Shown: positions 32,866-46,277, counted from the stretch's first letter. The stretch: 64,000 bases of DNA from Pelodera strongyloides (GCA_036852015.1 JAANDG010000553.1:33542-97541); one strand, 5' to 3'. Notes: generated by a model from the sequence alone, not told the origin. Numbers and translations: made by a program.

Positions 32866-35800
32866 CTACTCAAAAGACTCATTCACTTTCCCTTCCTTCA
32901 CTCGTTGTGATTCCGATTTGGAAACTGAATTCTTCTCGATTTCAGACATTTCCGGCAGCGATTCAACGATACCTAAAAAAACATACAATGAAAAAAAACC
33001 TGTTGAACATTTACAGTACCTAATTCCCACGCTTAACGGCCTAACTAGTGATGATCAGCCTAGCTTACATTTTTCACTAACACTTTCAGTAAGCTTCTTA
33101 GAAGTCCACACTCCACACCGTTCCTACATGTTATGTAATACGTATTGTTACTAGCCACTATAAACTTACGCACAAACTTACGCTCAGGGCAAAGATGACA
33201 GTAGCTCGCTTCAACAAACGAATATATATAGACAAACCAACCAATTATTTTATCATGAAAAAGCGCTCTGTCTTAGGTAAGTGTTTTTGGCTCTACTGCG
33301 CCATCACTGTTATGAGGTAGTTAGATAACTATCAGAAAATTTAGCGGCGACAAAAAGAGATTTTGTGGGCGCCCAAAACTTTTGGCGAGTTCCCTAGACA
33401 GACGCCATTTTCAGAAATCAGAAACTTGTCAATACGAGCATTTCACTAATTAATAAGTGAAAACTGAAATACAGTAATAGTCTCACCCATTTCCTCCTTG
33501 AACCTCGCCTGATCCCTTAGCAGAGTCATCGACGCAATCAGAAACAAAACCACCGAGAGCACACAGATCGCATTGGGGATGTAGAACGAGTGGACGAGGG
33601 ATTTGTAGTGCGCGGTCGGAGTTTTATCGCCACCACGAATCCAATCAGAAATCTAAACAATAATAATGAAATATAAATAGAATGCCGACAGCCAATTTAC
33701 CACGGGTCGCGAACTAGTGCAAATTCTCCGAGTTTTCCCTCTACCACAAATCCAATCAGAAATCTAAACAGAAATATAATAAGTTAATATCGACAGTTAC
33801 TAAGGTCACACAGGATTTTGATTCATATCAGATAAGGCACACTCTTGGTCCCTCACACAGTATATCACCACCAGTCCTCGAGTCGTCGTTATTATTTTGC
33901 TACTAGCAATTCTCAAAATAAAATGTTTCAAACGTAGCATAATTACTTCACTAAGTCATAACTGTGATTCAACACACAATGAGATAAACCACCCACCGCT
34001 CCAATAATGTACGGTCCGCTTGCATCGCCAAACAGGTGCGAGATGAGAATCTGCCACGAATTCGCCGAATTGCGCCTGAGGTTTTGTTTCCTTATTTATA
34101 CAAGTCTTAAAGCGATCGGGTGCGCGAATTGCGAACCGTATATACTATAAGCCTAGAGCATTCCCATGTATTGATTGCAACCATTGTCCCATCTATCGTG
34201 ATAAGGAAAGAGCCACAGAATGACATACAATTTGCATATAACACATGGAATTGTAGTTATTCAGTTATTTAGCATCCGTTTCACAAACTAAAAATCTCGG
34301 GCTGCGATCCAAATAACACCGTAACCTAGTAACTAAATTATTCACACATATTTCGACAAAGATGCACCGCGTCTAAAATGCTAAAAATCCCAACCTGCTT
34401 GGAACAATCACAGTCATCAGCATATCCACATTCACAGCCCAATTGAAGCACAATCCCGTGATCGCAGTGAAGATAAAGACCTAGAAACGAAGATATATTA
34501 ACATGAAAAAAGTATACTTTGGTGATATGCTCGACTTATACAAAAGAACGGGAACTCGTCTCGTTTCGTGCCTTGTTACTGTGTCACACCTCACACCAAG
34601 GGTTTCTATATAATGAAGAGTTAGTGTGTAGTGTCAACAAACATGTACACTTATCCTTTAAAGCGAAATACCGACCGGTTTTTGAAACGCATTGCGTACA
34701 CCTGCTTTCTTATGCAGCCAGCATATGCAAACGAGCAAAAATTAGAAAAAAACTAGACCCCACGTTGCATAAATGCATAGAAATGCAAGTACTTGAGATG
34801 ATTTTCAAAAACCGGCCGATATTTCGCTTTAACTAAGTCATCTGGGCCAGTGCTATAGACCTCCACATAATCACGGAAATCGCGCACTACCACGTCCAGT
34901 GTTTCAGCAAACTCACAATACGTTTAAATAAACAGGTTCACCTATTTTTTAAGAATGTTATGACCGCAGCTAATACGGGAACCAAAACAAAACTTACATA
35001 AGCCATGGTGAAGTTAAAGTCAAGGATTCCAATAAGAGCCACAAAGTGTGTGGGCACAGCAATCACGGCTCCCAGCGCACAAATGATCGGATCACTGCGA
35101 GGCGTTTTGCAGCAAGCGAAGATGTACTTTCCATTTCGCAGCCACTACAACAATGAATTATTATTATTATTATTATTATTTATATTATTATTATTATTAG
35201 TAGTAGTATACAAACTCCACAAAGAAAGTAAACAGCATATGAGTAACTTCTATGGCTGTGGTCGCGTAGTGATAGTGTCAATAAACAATAAACATGTATA
35301 TGTATCCAGAGGTGCGCGCCGTACAGCGATGTACTGGAAACCCGCGACGAGTCGAACAAAATAAGCCAAACGTGAAACATCATCTTTTATAACATAAACA
35401 TCACATAATCAAAAGTCGATAGACCTCTTACCATAGAAAGAACAGTTCCAACAGTGACTCCCAAAAATCCACCGAGCATTGTGATGAGTCCAAATTTGAA
35501 GGTTATACTAAAATGAACAAATTTACAAAAAGCAAAACACTGCAGACAATCAAAACTACAAATAACAAAGGCAAAACAGCATGTTTCTGCCGTTCTCATT
35601 TCTCAGCTTTCTCAATTTCCACATATTAGTATTATTATTATTGTTTTTATCGTATTGTTATCGTACAATAGGAGCAGTAACATGTAACTGGAAAAGTCCA
35701 AAAGGGTGCAGGAGCCACTGTGTGCACTGTTGCTGGTGCACAATCACTAGGCTGAATCGAAACCACCTGTTCTGCGTACCGCAAACATCAATTACATCTC

Positions 35801-38800
35801 ATTCCGCGATACGCGAAATCTAAATCATAGCCTTGCTACCGTAACCCCAACCCAGAAGGGCATACATTCAACACGACGTCCCCTGTTGACACGAAGACAA
35901 ATAAACAAAAACCGTACCCATTTTTCTCCGAATCAGACAACATCGACGTGGAGTTGAGGTGACTACTTGCCGCCGACGCATGTTGGATGGCAGTCGGCGC
36001 CCACCAGGACAATGTGCCCGTCACGAAGACAATTGCCGTGTAGCCAAATGTTGAGAACATGTAGGTTGGGCTGAATTCAGACATGTAAGTAACTCGTAAC
36101 TCCCTTCTATGCTTCGATACGAGCATAAATCATGTTCAAAATACAGCTCAGTGACTGAAATAGTGTGTAATGGCGTGCGTCAACGCCACGCTTCAATCTG
36201 GAATTGGTTTACTGGTCCCCGATTCATTCTCACCCCACCATATACCAAGGTTGCAAAGCAAGCAAGAAGCAAGCGACTCTTAAGACCTTAAGAGACGACA
36301 TCTTTACGTTGCATAATATGCATAGTGTCTTATCTGAGAGAAGGCGCAAGTGAATAGGTGATATCAAAAAAGGGAAATCCTTACTTTGTGGCTAGCGCCT
36401 TCAAATCCTCCAAATAGTTTCCAGCCGCCGACTTGTCATCTGAATCCTTGCTTTGTTCTTCTTTCGACTTTGTCACGTCCTTCATGGTCGACTCGTTCGC
36501 ACCACGTTCTGGTTCATAGATGAAAATTGTGATCAGAGCCAGACAAAGGACACCTGCAAATTAGAGTTACATTACGGTGCGTTCGGGATGCGCTTTCCGA
36601 AAGGTTCTCATGCAAATTCATAGTTCGGAATGGATATTTTGGAAACGTTCTAATACTTGGAGAAGGCCAAAAATACAGTATGAGTATGAATTAGCATGGA
36701 AAAGTACAAATTAGCATGGTTTCGGTTTCGGGATGCGCTATCCGAAAGGTTCTCATGCGGTATTTTTTGCTTTCTCCTAGCATTAGTACCCTTCCAAAAT
36801 GGCAATCCCGAACGGTGAATTTGCAAGAGAAACTTTCGGAAAGAGCATCCCGAACGCGCCCTTACATATTGAGTACGGTGATGATTGAGATGAGGAATGT
36901 TCAAGGTTCAAGCCACTCAAGGTCTCAAGCCTAGGTTTTATGTATTTCTTGTAACATCACCTTTCTCAATTTGGTTTTAATGCACTACTGCTAAAACTGT
37001 AGATGGCAATCGCACGATTAAAAACTGATATCCTACAACTAAATGCTACAGACGAGAATAATAATTAACTAATTGCAATTAGCCTACCTAGAATGGGCGT
37101 CAATCTGATTCCCCATTCCCAGCTTCCAAACGCGGTGGCCAACTTTGATCCAGCCATGTAACCAATTCCACTGAATAATTATCAATGAAGATTTAAACTG
37201 GCCAGGCAAAAAATAAAGAAATGATAATTAGCAATTATTTGGAGGATTTGTTTCTACATGTTTATGTACACTTCACGGAATAAAGATTCAACATAAATTA
37301 TTCAGACTTTTAAAACATATACATGAAGTATCCGACTACCTAGAAGTCAAGTCTTGTCTCAGTAGTTGTTAGAACCAAGCAACATCTGTTTATAGACAGA
37401 TCACCCAATCACCCCAATCATATCTGTTTTTTTTTTTGTTTCTATGTATTGTACCAGTCCAGTACCAACCTGCCAACGGGAATAGCAAAGTAGAAGAACA
37501 TAAACATGCGGGATCGCATATTTCCAGTGAAGATGTCAGCAATTATCGACGGAGAAATGGTAGCGTAGGATGCCTCACCAACACCGACGATGCCGCGCAA
37601 CAGCAAAAAGAGCCAGAACATCTAAAAACAATTAGTAGAGCGGTATGGCACAATGACACCTGTATTTGAAACGGCTGGACAACTACACTTAAATGTATAA
37701 CATGTAAATTTCCGTCCATATGGACATCTCCGACACAGAGTGTAACCAAAAGTGGCAAACCAGGCGAACACGACCGTAGAACGGAAATAAACGAAACCAG
37801 ACTCGAAAGGTAATACAGAAGCGACATACATTGGCTGGAACGTATGTTGACGCGAACACAGCAAGCACCCAAACAAAGATGCCCACAATCATGATGATCT
37901 TTCGGTTATATCTAAACGTATGGCAAGTTAATACATTAACATATCGACTTGTTTAGTATGAGTTCGAGAAGCAATATATTTACAAAAAGAGGACTGTCTC
38001 AAGCTACCGTATGCAACAATCAACAAATAAGAAATCCTCAGACAACGATACCTGTCTCCCAAAAATCCGCAGACTGGAGAGAATATCATGAAGAAAGCGA
38101 TAAACACAGTTTGCAGGAGACCTGCCTGAGCATCATCGATATCGTAATACTTCTGGATATCCGTTAATACACCTACAAACGCTCATATAGGAAAACAGAC
38201 GGATATAGGAAAACAGACGGAGTTATTCATTAATCATATTCATCATTTTGATGGCCAGCACACACACACCTCAGTGTGTGCCGTGTGCGACGAACAAACG
38301 ACGAACAATAGTGGTTACTAGATATAATATCAGCATATTACTGGGCCGACCAAGTTTGATACCTGCAATTGTATACCGATCCGCGTAGTTCAATAAGTTG
38401 ATGATGAACAGAATGACGATAACCATAAACTTTCGCGCTGGAGACTTCTCCTCAGGTATCCACATTTCACTGAAAAATTATGTATTAGTACGACGCACAT
38501 TAAGCCCGCTGACTAGGTATCTAATACTGCCAAATGCTTTAAGTAACAAAAAGGGTAAAACAAAATTGATGAAATCGAATGAAAACGATGATAAAAATTA
38601 ATAAAGAAATATTGTGTGTGGTAACGGTAAATTGTGTGAACACTACAGAAAATCGATCGGTTGCTACCGTAGAACTGCACGAAACGAGCACTAAAATTAC
38701 CCAGGGCTACTGTATTATAGTAAATGCCAATGTGGGCGCGAGCTCTTGTGTTTCGTATTGTATTGAATGATAGATATAAGTTACTCAAGAACTAGCAAAC

Positions 38801-39113
38801 CACCAAGTTTCCTGTGCTCAGAAGTAAAGTTTTTGAACACAACCCAACTTTTTCCTTACCAAATATTGCGACGTTTTCGAGGTTTTTCACTTTTAAGAAA
38901 ATTGGATGCTTCACCATCCAATGGTGCATCATAAGGGAAGCACATAGTGATAGAGTAGTTTGGGTAGTATAGATTATTGCGGGCATATGACGCCATTTCA
39001 CACTTAGAAATTAGCATACTTAGGTTAATTAGCATACTCACCCTACGATTTGCGTCATCACGCGATTTCTCGGCTCGAAATGATTTGCTCTTGCCTGGCA
39101 CGTATTCTAATTT
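32866..39113 (-). CDS. SPNS: Spinster-family MFS transporter, 14 exons
   Basis: Lysosomal or plasma-membrane lipid transporter of the major facilitator superfamily. Exons: (39113?)38996-38860, 38469-38363, 38172-38052, 37911-37830, 37621-37470, 37170-37088, 36553-36385, 36070-35918, 35507-35432, 35144-34998, 34480-34395, 34075-33997, 33652-33487 and 32972-32866. They join in phase to 554 aa from the ATG at 38996. Family hallmarks: [13 protein letters not shown] in TM1, [34 protein letters not shown] (MFS loop 2-3 motif), [19 protein letters not shown] in TM4 and [12 protein letters not shown] in TM11. The cytosolic C-terminus is charged ([12 protein letters not shown]). The start is unsure: the frame is open to an acceptor-like CTCCTAG at 39114, and an upstream exon is possible. 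An in-frame 39-nt GTGAGT...TAAG segment (39053-39015) could be an optional intron. Confidence 0.93.
34658..34832. mobile_element. TTAA-MITE family A, full copy with both TTAA ends
   Basis: TTAA-AGCGAAATACCGACCGG ... CCGGCCGATATTTCGCT-TTAA, in a Spinster intron. Confidence 0.9.
36575..36866. mobile_element. Foldback MITE family E
   Basis: Ends GTGCGTTCGGGATGCGCTTT / AGCATCCCGAACGCGCCC. The inner half repeats GATGCGCTATCCGAAAGGTT, so it may be two nested copies. It sits about 20 bases from the acceptor of Spinster exon 36553. Confidence 0.75.
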
Positions 39114-40081
39114 CTAGGAGATATGTGCTACGCTTCAGTCGCGGCAAGCCGAGGTGTAAAGTGTAAAGGTTGTCATAATGTACCAGACAAATACATTATT
39201 ATATATTACTTGATATAAATTTGAACTGATATCAAACGTCTCATGTAGTTCTTTTCATGTTCTGCTATTACATAGAGAATAGAGAGAAATTCATAGAATT
39301 TCAGAACTGAAGTCAAAAGAACAAACAGCTCTTTCTAAGATTCTAGTTGTCTAATAAACATTTCTAAACAAAAGAACAAGTCAAAATGTGTAAAAGGAAG
39401 TTGTACATACTGAAACAATGCGTTTTTCAAAAAGAAACTTAATTATGGATATAAGTTTTCAGGCAATTTTCCTTAGCCTTTAGCTAATGGCTAAGGGGCT
39501 TTAAGGGCGCGTTCGGGATTGACTTTCCGAAATGAAAGTCGGTCAAATCTTCGTTCCAAGAGTTCGAAAGTCAAAAGTGCGGCATACCGTAAACGGTTTA
39601 CGGTAAGAGGATACGGTATATATTGCGCTAGTGTCTTGCGCTAGTGTCATTAAAGAAAATGTTGCCCGTTAGTTTATAGATTACTTACATCGCAATGATT
39701 TATTGAATTTAGAGCAACTAAGGAAATCCACTGATGGGTAGAGGAATGGTTGACGTGGAAAATGTTTCAATTCACTAAACTGATGTTTTCGTCAATTTCA
39801 CATGAATAGGCGGCCGTTTATTATGAAAAAATACAACGTTTTGAGAGAACGTAAATGTTATTCTGAATGATTTTACTATGTTTTCTTTTGAGGAAAAATA
39901 ATATCAGAAAGAGACACATGGGAATGGAACATTCGAGCGGAATCATTGCCATGTATACCAGTGTCTTACAACGAACCAAGTGCATAGAAATGACGGAAGC
40001 ATCAGTGAGTTCAACATGTTGATGGAACTTTTCAAGGTTCTGTTGAAAATGCTCGAACTGTAGAAGAGAGTTGTGAACAGC

Positions 40082-40082
<1 letters not shown>

Positions 40083-40123
<41 letters not shown>

Positions 40124-40213
40124 AAGAGAGAGAAAGAGAGAGCGAGAGAGAGAGCGAGAGAGAGAGAGAGAGAGCGAGCGAGAGAGCGAGCGAGAGAGCG
40201 AGAGAGAGAGAGA
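40083..40213 (+). repeat. (GA)n microsatellite, ~130 bp
   Basis: Nearly pure GA with AAAG and GCGA interruptions. The long Arg/Glu and Leu/Ser frames through it are artefacts of the repeat. A second GA run is at 40951-40984. Confidence 0.95.
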
Positions 40214-40519
40214 CAGTCAGAGAGAGGGGAACACTTGCTACGCCAAAATACAATAACATCAAGGAGGGCGACAATATGTGGAATCGGAAAACCTGTTTCT
40301 ATTGAGCATGACAATGCCCCAGGGCTGACTAAGAACCACGCGACACTATGGTTTAGTTCCAATATGACGGCAGCGGTTTTATATATTCAAAGTCTATGAA
40401 ATAATATAGGTAGTATGTACCACCAATTACGTCGAGCAGCTAGTTACATAAAGAAGATACGTCACTTCGCTACTGCGCAAAAAATGTTTTGGAAGCAGAC
40501 TTAGTTTAGCTACACAGGA

Positions 40520-40740
40520 AAACGAAATAATTGCCGAAACCACAGAAAAACCGCCGTTGGACCATCACCAAATGGTTTTTACTGAAAAAAACCATCTGGT
40601 GACTGGTTCGTGACTGGACAGTGACCATTTAGTGACCAGCTGATGACGGTTTTCGATGAAACTTGGTCACCACATGGGCTGGCCCACGAACAAAACCCAG
40701 TGAACCGTCACCAAATGGGTTCACCCATTCCCTATGTAAT
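40520..40740 (-). repeat. Interspersed repeat family G, copy 2
   Basis: The reverse complement of the 23.94-24.13 kb copy: AGGAAAACGAAATAATTGCC, GAAACTTGGTCACCA and repeated GTGACC words. Confidence 0.75.
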
Positions 40741-40950
40741 TCATGGGATTTAAGAAAACAGTACTCGTCAGTGAATCGAATACAGAATTAAAATATTAGA
40801 GTGTTATATGGCATTTTATGTAAAAAAGGTGAAATCAAAATTTACAACATATCGTAAACTTTGCAATGTTGTTCATTTCAGAAATGTCCTATGTTATGTA
40901 TTACGCGAAATGGGAACGAGGTCGATAAGCTATAGAGAGAACGATAAATT

Positions 40951-40985
<35 letters not shown>

Positions 40986-41752
40986 AAGAGAGAAAGAGAC
41001 AAAAAGAGAAGAGAGAGATAGAGATATAATCATCCAAAAGTACAAGTCTAAAGTATTCATCAATTATCATTATCAAAACGGGTTTAGAATTCTATTCAAA
41101 CGGAGCGGCTCCAATAAGTGCGCCATAGGTGTGCCATATTTTCGCCGCGCACCCACATTTCCGCCTTATGTGCGCGGCACAGCCTCGGGGTTTTATCAGC
41201 GACCTGGCACGACCCCAGGTCCGTTAATTAGCATATATTAATCTGCGCAACACGACCGGTGCTTATTTACTCGGAAATGTTAACCACTATGATCGCCATG
41301 GTGATGTACAATTATGACTTGCTTTCTGTTTGTATTTCAAACTAGCATGGCTCCACATCCATGTTATTTACAGAAATGTTAGACACTGATCAGATAGAGT
41401 TATTTCTGACAAGATGAACTGATGCTAAAGCTAATTGTAAAGTAAAGTGGTCATTTATTCCACACCTTTACGCAGAGAAAACAGGCAGAGCGGTGCAAAA
41501 AGAAGAACAGTCAGTGCGCCAGAGTAGTGCTGTATAAAGTGCGCGGAATAGGTTTTTACATCAGCTGCGCACCTGCACTCCGCTTTTAGAGCGTGCGGCT
41601 TGTGCGCTACATGTGCGCCCCATATTCCATATTCACCTACGGGCATTGTGCGAAGCTTGGGTCGTATACTGAGAACGACTACAAACAATACAATCTTTCG
41701 AATACAAATTTATTACACAACACGGCTCCTAAAGGTTTCACTTAACAATTAG

Positions 41753-41940
41753 TTAAAACGAAATACCGGCCGGTTTTTGAAACACCGAGTACACCAGCAT
41801 TCTTATGCAGCATATGCAAATGAACATAAATTAGAGTAAAAATCGAGCTAAATTCGAGTAAATTACCACAGATACGTATGAAGGTATGAATTCAGATGCC
41901 CACGGTGCGTTTCAAAAAACCGGCCAGTATTTCGCTTTAA
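41753..41940. mobile_element. TTAA-MITE family A, full copy with both TTAA ends
   Basis: TTAA 41753-41756 and 41937-41940. The second TTAA directly touches ACTTAC, the minus-strand donor GTAAGT of the exon at 41947-42071. Confidence 0.9.
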
Positions 41941-41946
41941 ACTTAC

Positions 41947-42071
41947 TCTGTAACTGAAGATTCGCATGTGGTTGTCGCCGTATTTTCATTCTCGTCTGCA
42001 TGCCTCGACTTCCTATCTCGACAGGACTCGTCCGTATAAAGATCATCAAATTTTCTTTGGATAAACGACAT
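41947..42071 (-). CDS. Isolated first coding exon, minus strand
   Basis: ATG at 42071, three bases after acceptor-like TTTTCCAG, opens MSFIQRKFDDLYTDESC and continues in frame to donor GTAAGT (phase 2), 41 codons. The composition is hydrophilic. The next exon is not identified: joining to the Spinster exon at 39113 gives a stop. It may be an alternative Spinster N-terminus with a missed exon, or a separate gene. Confidence 0.45.
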
Positions 42072-42598
42072 ATTCTGGAAAATATTTTAACTATTACAAA
42101 CGGCGGGAAAAGTGAACGTTGTCCGAGAGAAAAACGAGTAATAAATTGCAATATATAAATACTTTATTCACAAAAAAAAACATGCAAAACAAAGTGCTCG
42201 GAGGTGCCGGAAGACGAAAAGGTAGGGAATATAAGAAAAAGTGAGCGTAATGGTAGCAGGATTGCCCAGACGTCGTTGACAAACTTTCATCTTTCTAAAA
42301 GCAGAAAGAAAGGGGAAAATACAAAACAAAACTTTAGTTCACAAACAAAACTTTCCAAGTTAGGGGACTTACTATGGTTTCCGAGTAATTCGTAGTAGCA
42401 ACTACCGTGAAAACAAAAATATTGCAAGGAAACGATTTATTTTTTATTACAGACAGAGTCTATCAAGTTTGTTAGTTTCTTCTCCTATTTTTAACAACAA
42501 CAGGGAAACTATTTTTGCACGTCATTTAAAAATGTAAGATGAACTTTTTGGCAGGGAAAGAGAGCAAAATGTTTCATTCACAGAAAATCTATTTCCGT

Positions 42599-43060
42599 TC
42601 AGAAGTTTACGTCAATCAAAATTTGCTGAATTATTACGGGAGAATTATTGACAGTCAGAACACATTCAACAAACGAAAGTGAGGAATTTGTGGGGGAAAC
42701 GAATTCAACAAAAAGATCAGGAATTTTGATAAAATTCTTAAGAGGGATTTCGAGGGTATTAGCTGCGGAGTCACACATTATTACAATGAAAGGCAGACAA
42801 GTAAGCAGTGATATGTGATAATTACAGGGTGGTACAATTATAAAAAAACATAAGACTAAACCGGTATGGTATGCGGGTATGCCCAAAGAGAAAATTCTGA
42901 TAATGGAATTTTTGGGTAGAATCGAGTTGAGTAACGTTAGAGAAACGCTACATTGCTTTCCTTGGTGTCTTTGTGCGTAATAAATTATTATTATTGTAAT
43001 TTTTGGATAATATATTGGATCACGAGTAGCTTGTAGATCTTGCTCTGCTGGTGATAACAC
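42599..43060 (-). CDS. Doubtful ORF, 153 codons
   Basis: A long open frame starting at a GTG. The last 57 codons can start at an ATG (42772, MCDSAANTLEI...) and look more protein-like than the rest, which is Ile/Leu-rich and reads through AT-rich sequence. No homology and no splice evidence. It may be chance. Confidence 0.2.
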   Translation of the reverse strand: MLSPAEQDLQATRDPIYYPKITIIIIYYAQRHQGKQCSVSLTLLNSILPKNSIIRIFSLGIPAYHTGLVLCFFIIVPPCNYHISLLTCLPFIVIMCDSAANTLEIPLKNFIKIPDLFVEFVSPTNSSLSFVECVLTVNNSPVIIQQILIDVNF

Positions 43061-43698
43061 TATTTAAAAAATACCACCATTTATTTTGCAGCCATTGGGT
43101 GTAGATGGCGTAGAAGCCATTAGTGGTTGAAACCGAACCTTGACTGCTCCAAAATCCATAGGAACACAATTTATCGCTGAACTACTGAGTAATTAATTTA
43201 GATTTAATTACATTTCTGATCGCTTATCTGGTACATTCATATGAGTCCCAACTGAATGTTGAACTCATAAAGAATAATGCCAGATGTAGATAAAAAGGGC
43301 ACGTGAGAGTAGATTTTCGCATAAATATTCAGTAGAAAACGAAAAATCAATATCCGAGTTCATTAGCTTCCAAAAAGTCAATACTCGCCATGTTATTTGG
43401 TTTAGTGTTTCATAAAAAATAATAACATGTAGATGAATAGAACCGTTTAGAGCAAAAAAAAAATGTAAATTTTAGAAAGCAGGTGGCGTGAGTGAGCAAA
43501 AATATGCCGAAATTACTTGAACTACAGCGTAGACCTAGCACAAATAATAAACTCCGATAACGCGTCACATGAACTTGGCTTAGTGATAAATACAACTTTC
43601 TGAACTGAAAATATAAATATTTGTTTGCAGGCCCTTATTCGTGCGGGTCACTTCAGTGCGAGATAAACAAACAAGAGAATCGGAAGTTCGGTGATCAC

Positions 43699-44157
43699 CT
43701 TAAAGGAAGAGGCCCATGAGAACAAAGTTTTCCTCAATTTATTTGTACAGAATGTCCGGAATTTCAGAAATATTACTGTGAAAACCGCAATGCTTGAAGC
43801 CTAGAACTCACTGAGTTATTCTCCGGCAAACAGTTCGGCCACGTACCGTAGCCAGAAATTTTTTTGCGCTTTTAGGGCATTACTGTATTTGAAACGCTTC
43901 TTTATAAACGTAGGAATGATCTTTATTCGTTTGACCATTATTAGATAGAGAAAGAATGCAAATAAACCGACATAAATCGTAAAAACTAATTTTGACGTTG
44001 CTGACTACGGTACCTGGCCGAACTGTTTGACGGGGAATTACTCTGTGAGTTCTAGGCTTCAAGCAATGCGGTTTTCACGATAATATTTCTGAAGCACCGG
44101 ACATTCTGTATAAGTAAATGGAGGACAACTTTCTTCTCGTGGGCCTCTCCCTTTGGA
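43699..44157. mobile_element. Foldback MITE family B, full copy
   Basis: TTAAAGGAAGAGGCCCATGAG ... CTCGTGGGCCTCTCCCTTT, containing CAGAATGTCCGGAATTTCAG and its inverse. Confidence 0.85.
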
Positions 44158-44194
44158 GCTTTGGAATTATGTACACTGGCTATGAGGGATAAAC

Positions 44195-44338
44195 TGAGGC
44201 CATATTCACCAACGCTCAGGGAGGCCTCCCTGGCCTCCCCAGGGAACTAAAGAGTTCGTAGAGAGTGCGAGAGCAGAAGAGATTCAGAGCGGTCGTGAGC
44301 CTAGGGAGTGCTCCCTGTGTGTTGGTGAATACGGCTTA
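44195..44338. mobile_element. Foldback MITE family C
   Basis: CTGAGGCCATATTCACCAAC ... TGTGTTGGTGAATACGGC. The left end has the ATATTCACC form usual in family D, so it bridges the two families. Confidence 0.8.
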
Positions 44339-44496
44339 TGGTTTATACAAATCTATAAGTAAAAAGAAGAAGAAGGAAAGAGTAAAAGGAAAGTAAGAAA
44401 AAGCAAGCAACAAAGGCCTAACAAGGGGCAAGACCACCCAGAATGTTTGTGACCTTGATAGGAATTCAGAATTGTTCTATATTTATAGCCTTTTGC

Positions 44497-44611
44497 GCGT
44501 GTGTGTGTGCGCGCGTGTGTGCGTGTGTGTAGGTGCATATGCGTGCGTCTGTGCGTACGTGTGTGCATGTGTGTGTGCGTGCGTGCGTGTGTGTGCATGT
44601 GTGTGTGTGTT
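44497..44611 (+). repeat. (GT)n microsatellite with GC interruptions
   Basis: GTGTGTGCGCGCGTGTG-type sequence. Overlapping His/Thr and Cys/Val frames are artefacts. Confidence 0.95.
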
Positions 44612-45079
44612 GTGTTCCGGGTTGTTTGTTTTTGCACCGTGCCTTTATGCAAGCGATGAGTGAGTGGTACATATATATAACCTCGGCGCAGTTTGTAGTG
44701 TAATATTTGGATAGATTACGATTATTAGCAGAATTGTAACCATTTGGCATATAGTCGTAGTGTGTGTAGTGTAATGTTTAAATTACAATAATCAGTAGAA
44801 CTGTTGGCCACTTGTAACTCTGTAAGCCTTTGATGTATCCTGTAGTTTAGTGTTGAGATTACGGTAACTAGATGAATTATTATTTTTCACGTCATTTTCT
44901 CACGTGATTTTTGGCGAAGAGAAATTTCGATGATTTTCCCTTCATAAGACTACAGATTAAAAAGGGAAAGGAGACTGCGAAACTGATAAATTAACCACTG
45001 ACGAAATTGCTTATAAATGAAAGTCCTTACATATACGCCTGCGGAGGACTGTAAATCAAAAAATGCGAGAATAGGGAAC

Positions 45080-45254
45080 GCTCCTACCGGCCGGTTTTTT
45101 AAAGGCATCGGGCACATCAACATTCTTATGCAGCATATGCAAATGAACATAAATTAGAACAAAAATCGAGCTACATTCGAGCAAATTAGCATAATTACGT
45201 AAGAATTCAGTTGCCCACGATGCGTTTCGAAAACTGGCGGGTATTTCGCTATGA
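45080..45254. mobile_element. TTAA-MITE family A, ends degraded
   Basis: CCTACCGGCCGGTTTTTTAA ... GATGCGTTTCGAAAACTGGC, GGGTATTTCGCTATG. Terminal TTAA is lost on both sides. Confidence 0.75.
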
Positions 45255-46277
45255 AAGAATTTTCAGACAAAAATGGCAACAATTGGACTTGAGCTCAATT
45301 AGTGATTTACAACACGGCAGCCGAGTTTCTTTCTGATAAGAACTATTTGTAGATCTTTGGGCGACAAAAAAAAACGAGATAAACTAAATTATTATGGTTA
45401 GCGTTTTTAGGTACTATGCTATGCAAGAAAGACAGTAAGTTGTGTAAATGTGCTATTTCTAACATTGCATTAATTTGCGGTACAATTTTACAAAGAAAAA
45501 AAATGTTCGTACATCTCGCCGCGTACTTCGCCCAGATTCTCGCCAGGTACGCCCGGCGAAAGGATGGCGCACCCACTGGAGGAAGTAAGAAAATGTGAAA
45601 ATCAATGCAGTAACAGTTAAAAAAGCGAAGACGGGGCGAAGTGCGCGGCGAGATGTAGGCGCACCCCATTTTTTTCGCCGCACGCGAACCGAGTTTCGTC
45701 AGTGTTGAAACTACGCTTGTTTCTTTTGCTTCTATTTTTTCGTATATTTAGCTCGTTGTAATGTATATAATTACAGGATTGCGCATCAGAGAGAAAGAGC
45801 TACAGAGAGAAAGAATTTGGGAGAAAGGGGGACAGAAAAAGAAAGTGAATGATTCCTAGTTTCAGTGAATTCAATGCCAAGCTAGTCCAAGTCTCGCGAA
45901 GTGGTTTCATATCCAGTTGGCGCACTCGCGGCGCACTTTGTCTGCGGCGCGGGGGGCTCAAAACGCCGTGGACGCTGTTTGGCAAGCGCCCCTCGCCTTA
46001 GTGGGCTCTGTTTTGGGCGGCAATGGCGCGAAGTTTTGAGTTAGGTGGCACGTGGGCTGCCGCCGATTCCAATCCTGACCTGATAACTTCGATTATAAAA
46101 TAAACTCGTCGAAAAAGAAAAATTACCTTGGAAATGAAAAAAAAGCTGATTCCGACCAATCTAGCTTGTCGAACCCTGATGAAATTTGTTTTTAATATTT
46201 TTTTAATCTTTTACGCTTCAAGAGAGTGCACCTTTATTCAAGAGTGAAAATACAAATACAGTCTCGATGTTTGCTTA
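45255..46277. other. Interval with no recognised feature
   Basis: AT-rich, with two GC-rich patches of CGCCGCGC words (45520-45700, 45910-46060) resembling those at 16.3, 27.6 and 41.15 kb. No exon is supported. Confidence 0.4.

Larger units (their letters stand above)
39114..41946. other. Repeat-rich interval upstream of Spinster
   Basis: No sound exon. It contains a half family-E end (39508-39560, GCGCGTTCGGGATTGACTTT), GA microsatellites, a family-G repeat and a family-A MITE. If the exon at 41947-42071 belongs to Spinster, this is its first intron, but the phases do not join directly. Confidence 0.5.

Noticed and set aside
32866..39113. SLC17-type phosphate transporter
   Set aside because: The [10 protein letters not shown] and [14 protein letters not shown] motifs are specific to the Spinster family.
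40032..40399. Long Arg/Glu and Leu/Ser ORFs on both strands
   Set aside because: They are translations of the (GA)n microsatellite.
44353..44750. His/Thr-rich and Cys/Val-rich ORFs
   Set aside because: They are translations of a (GT)n microsatellite.
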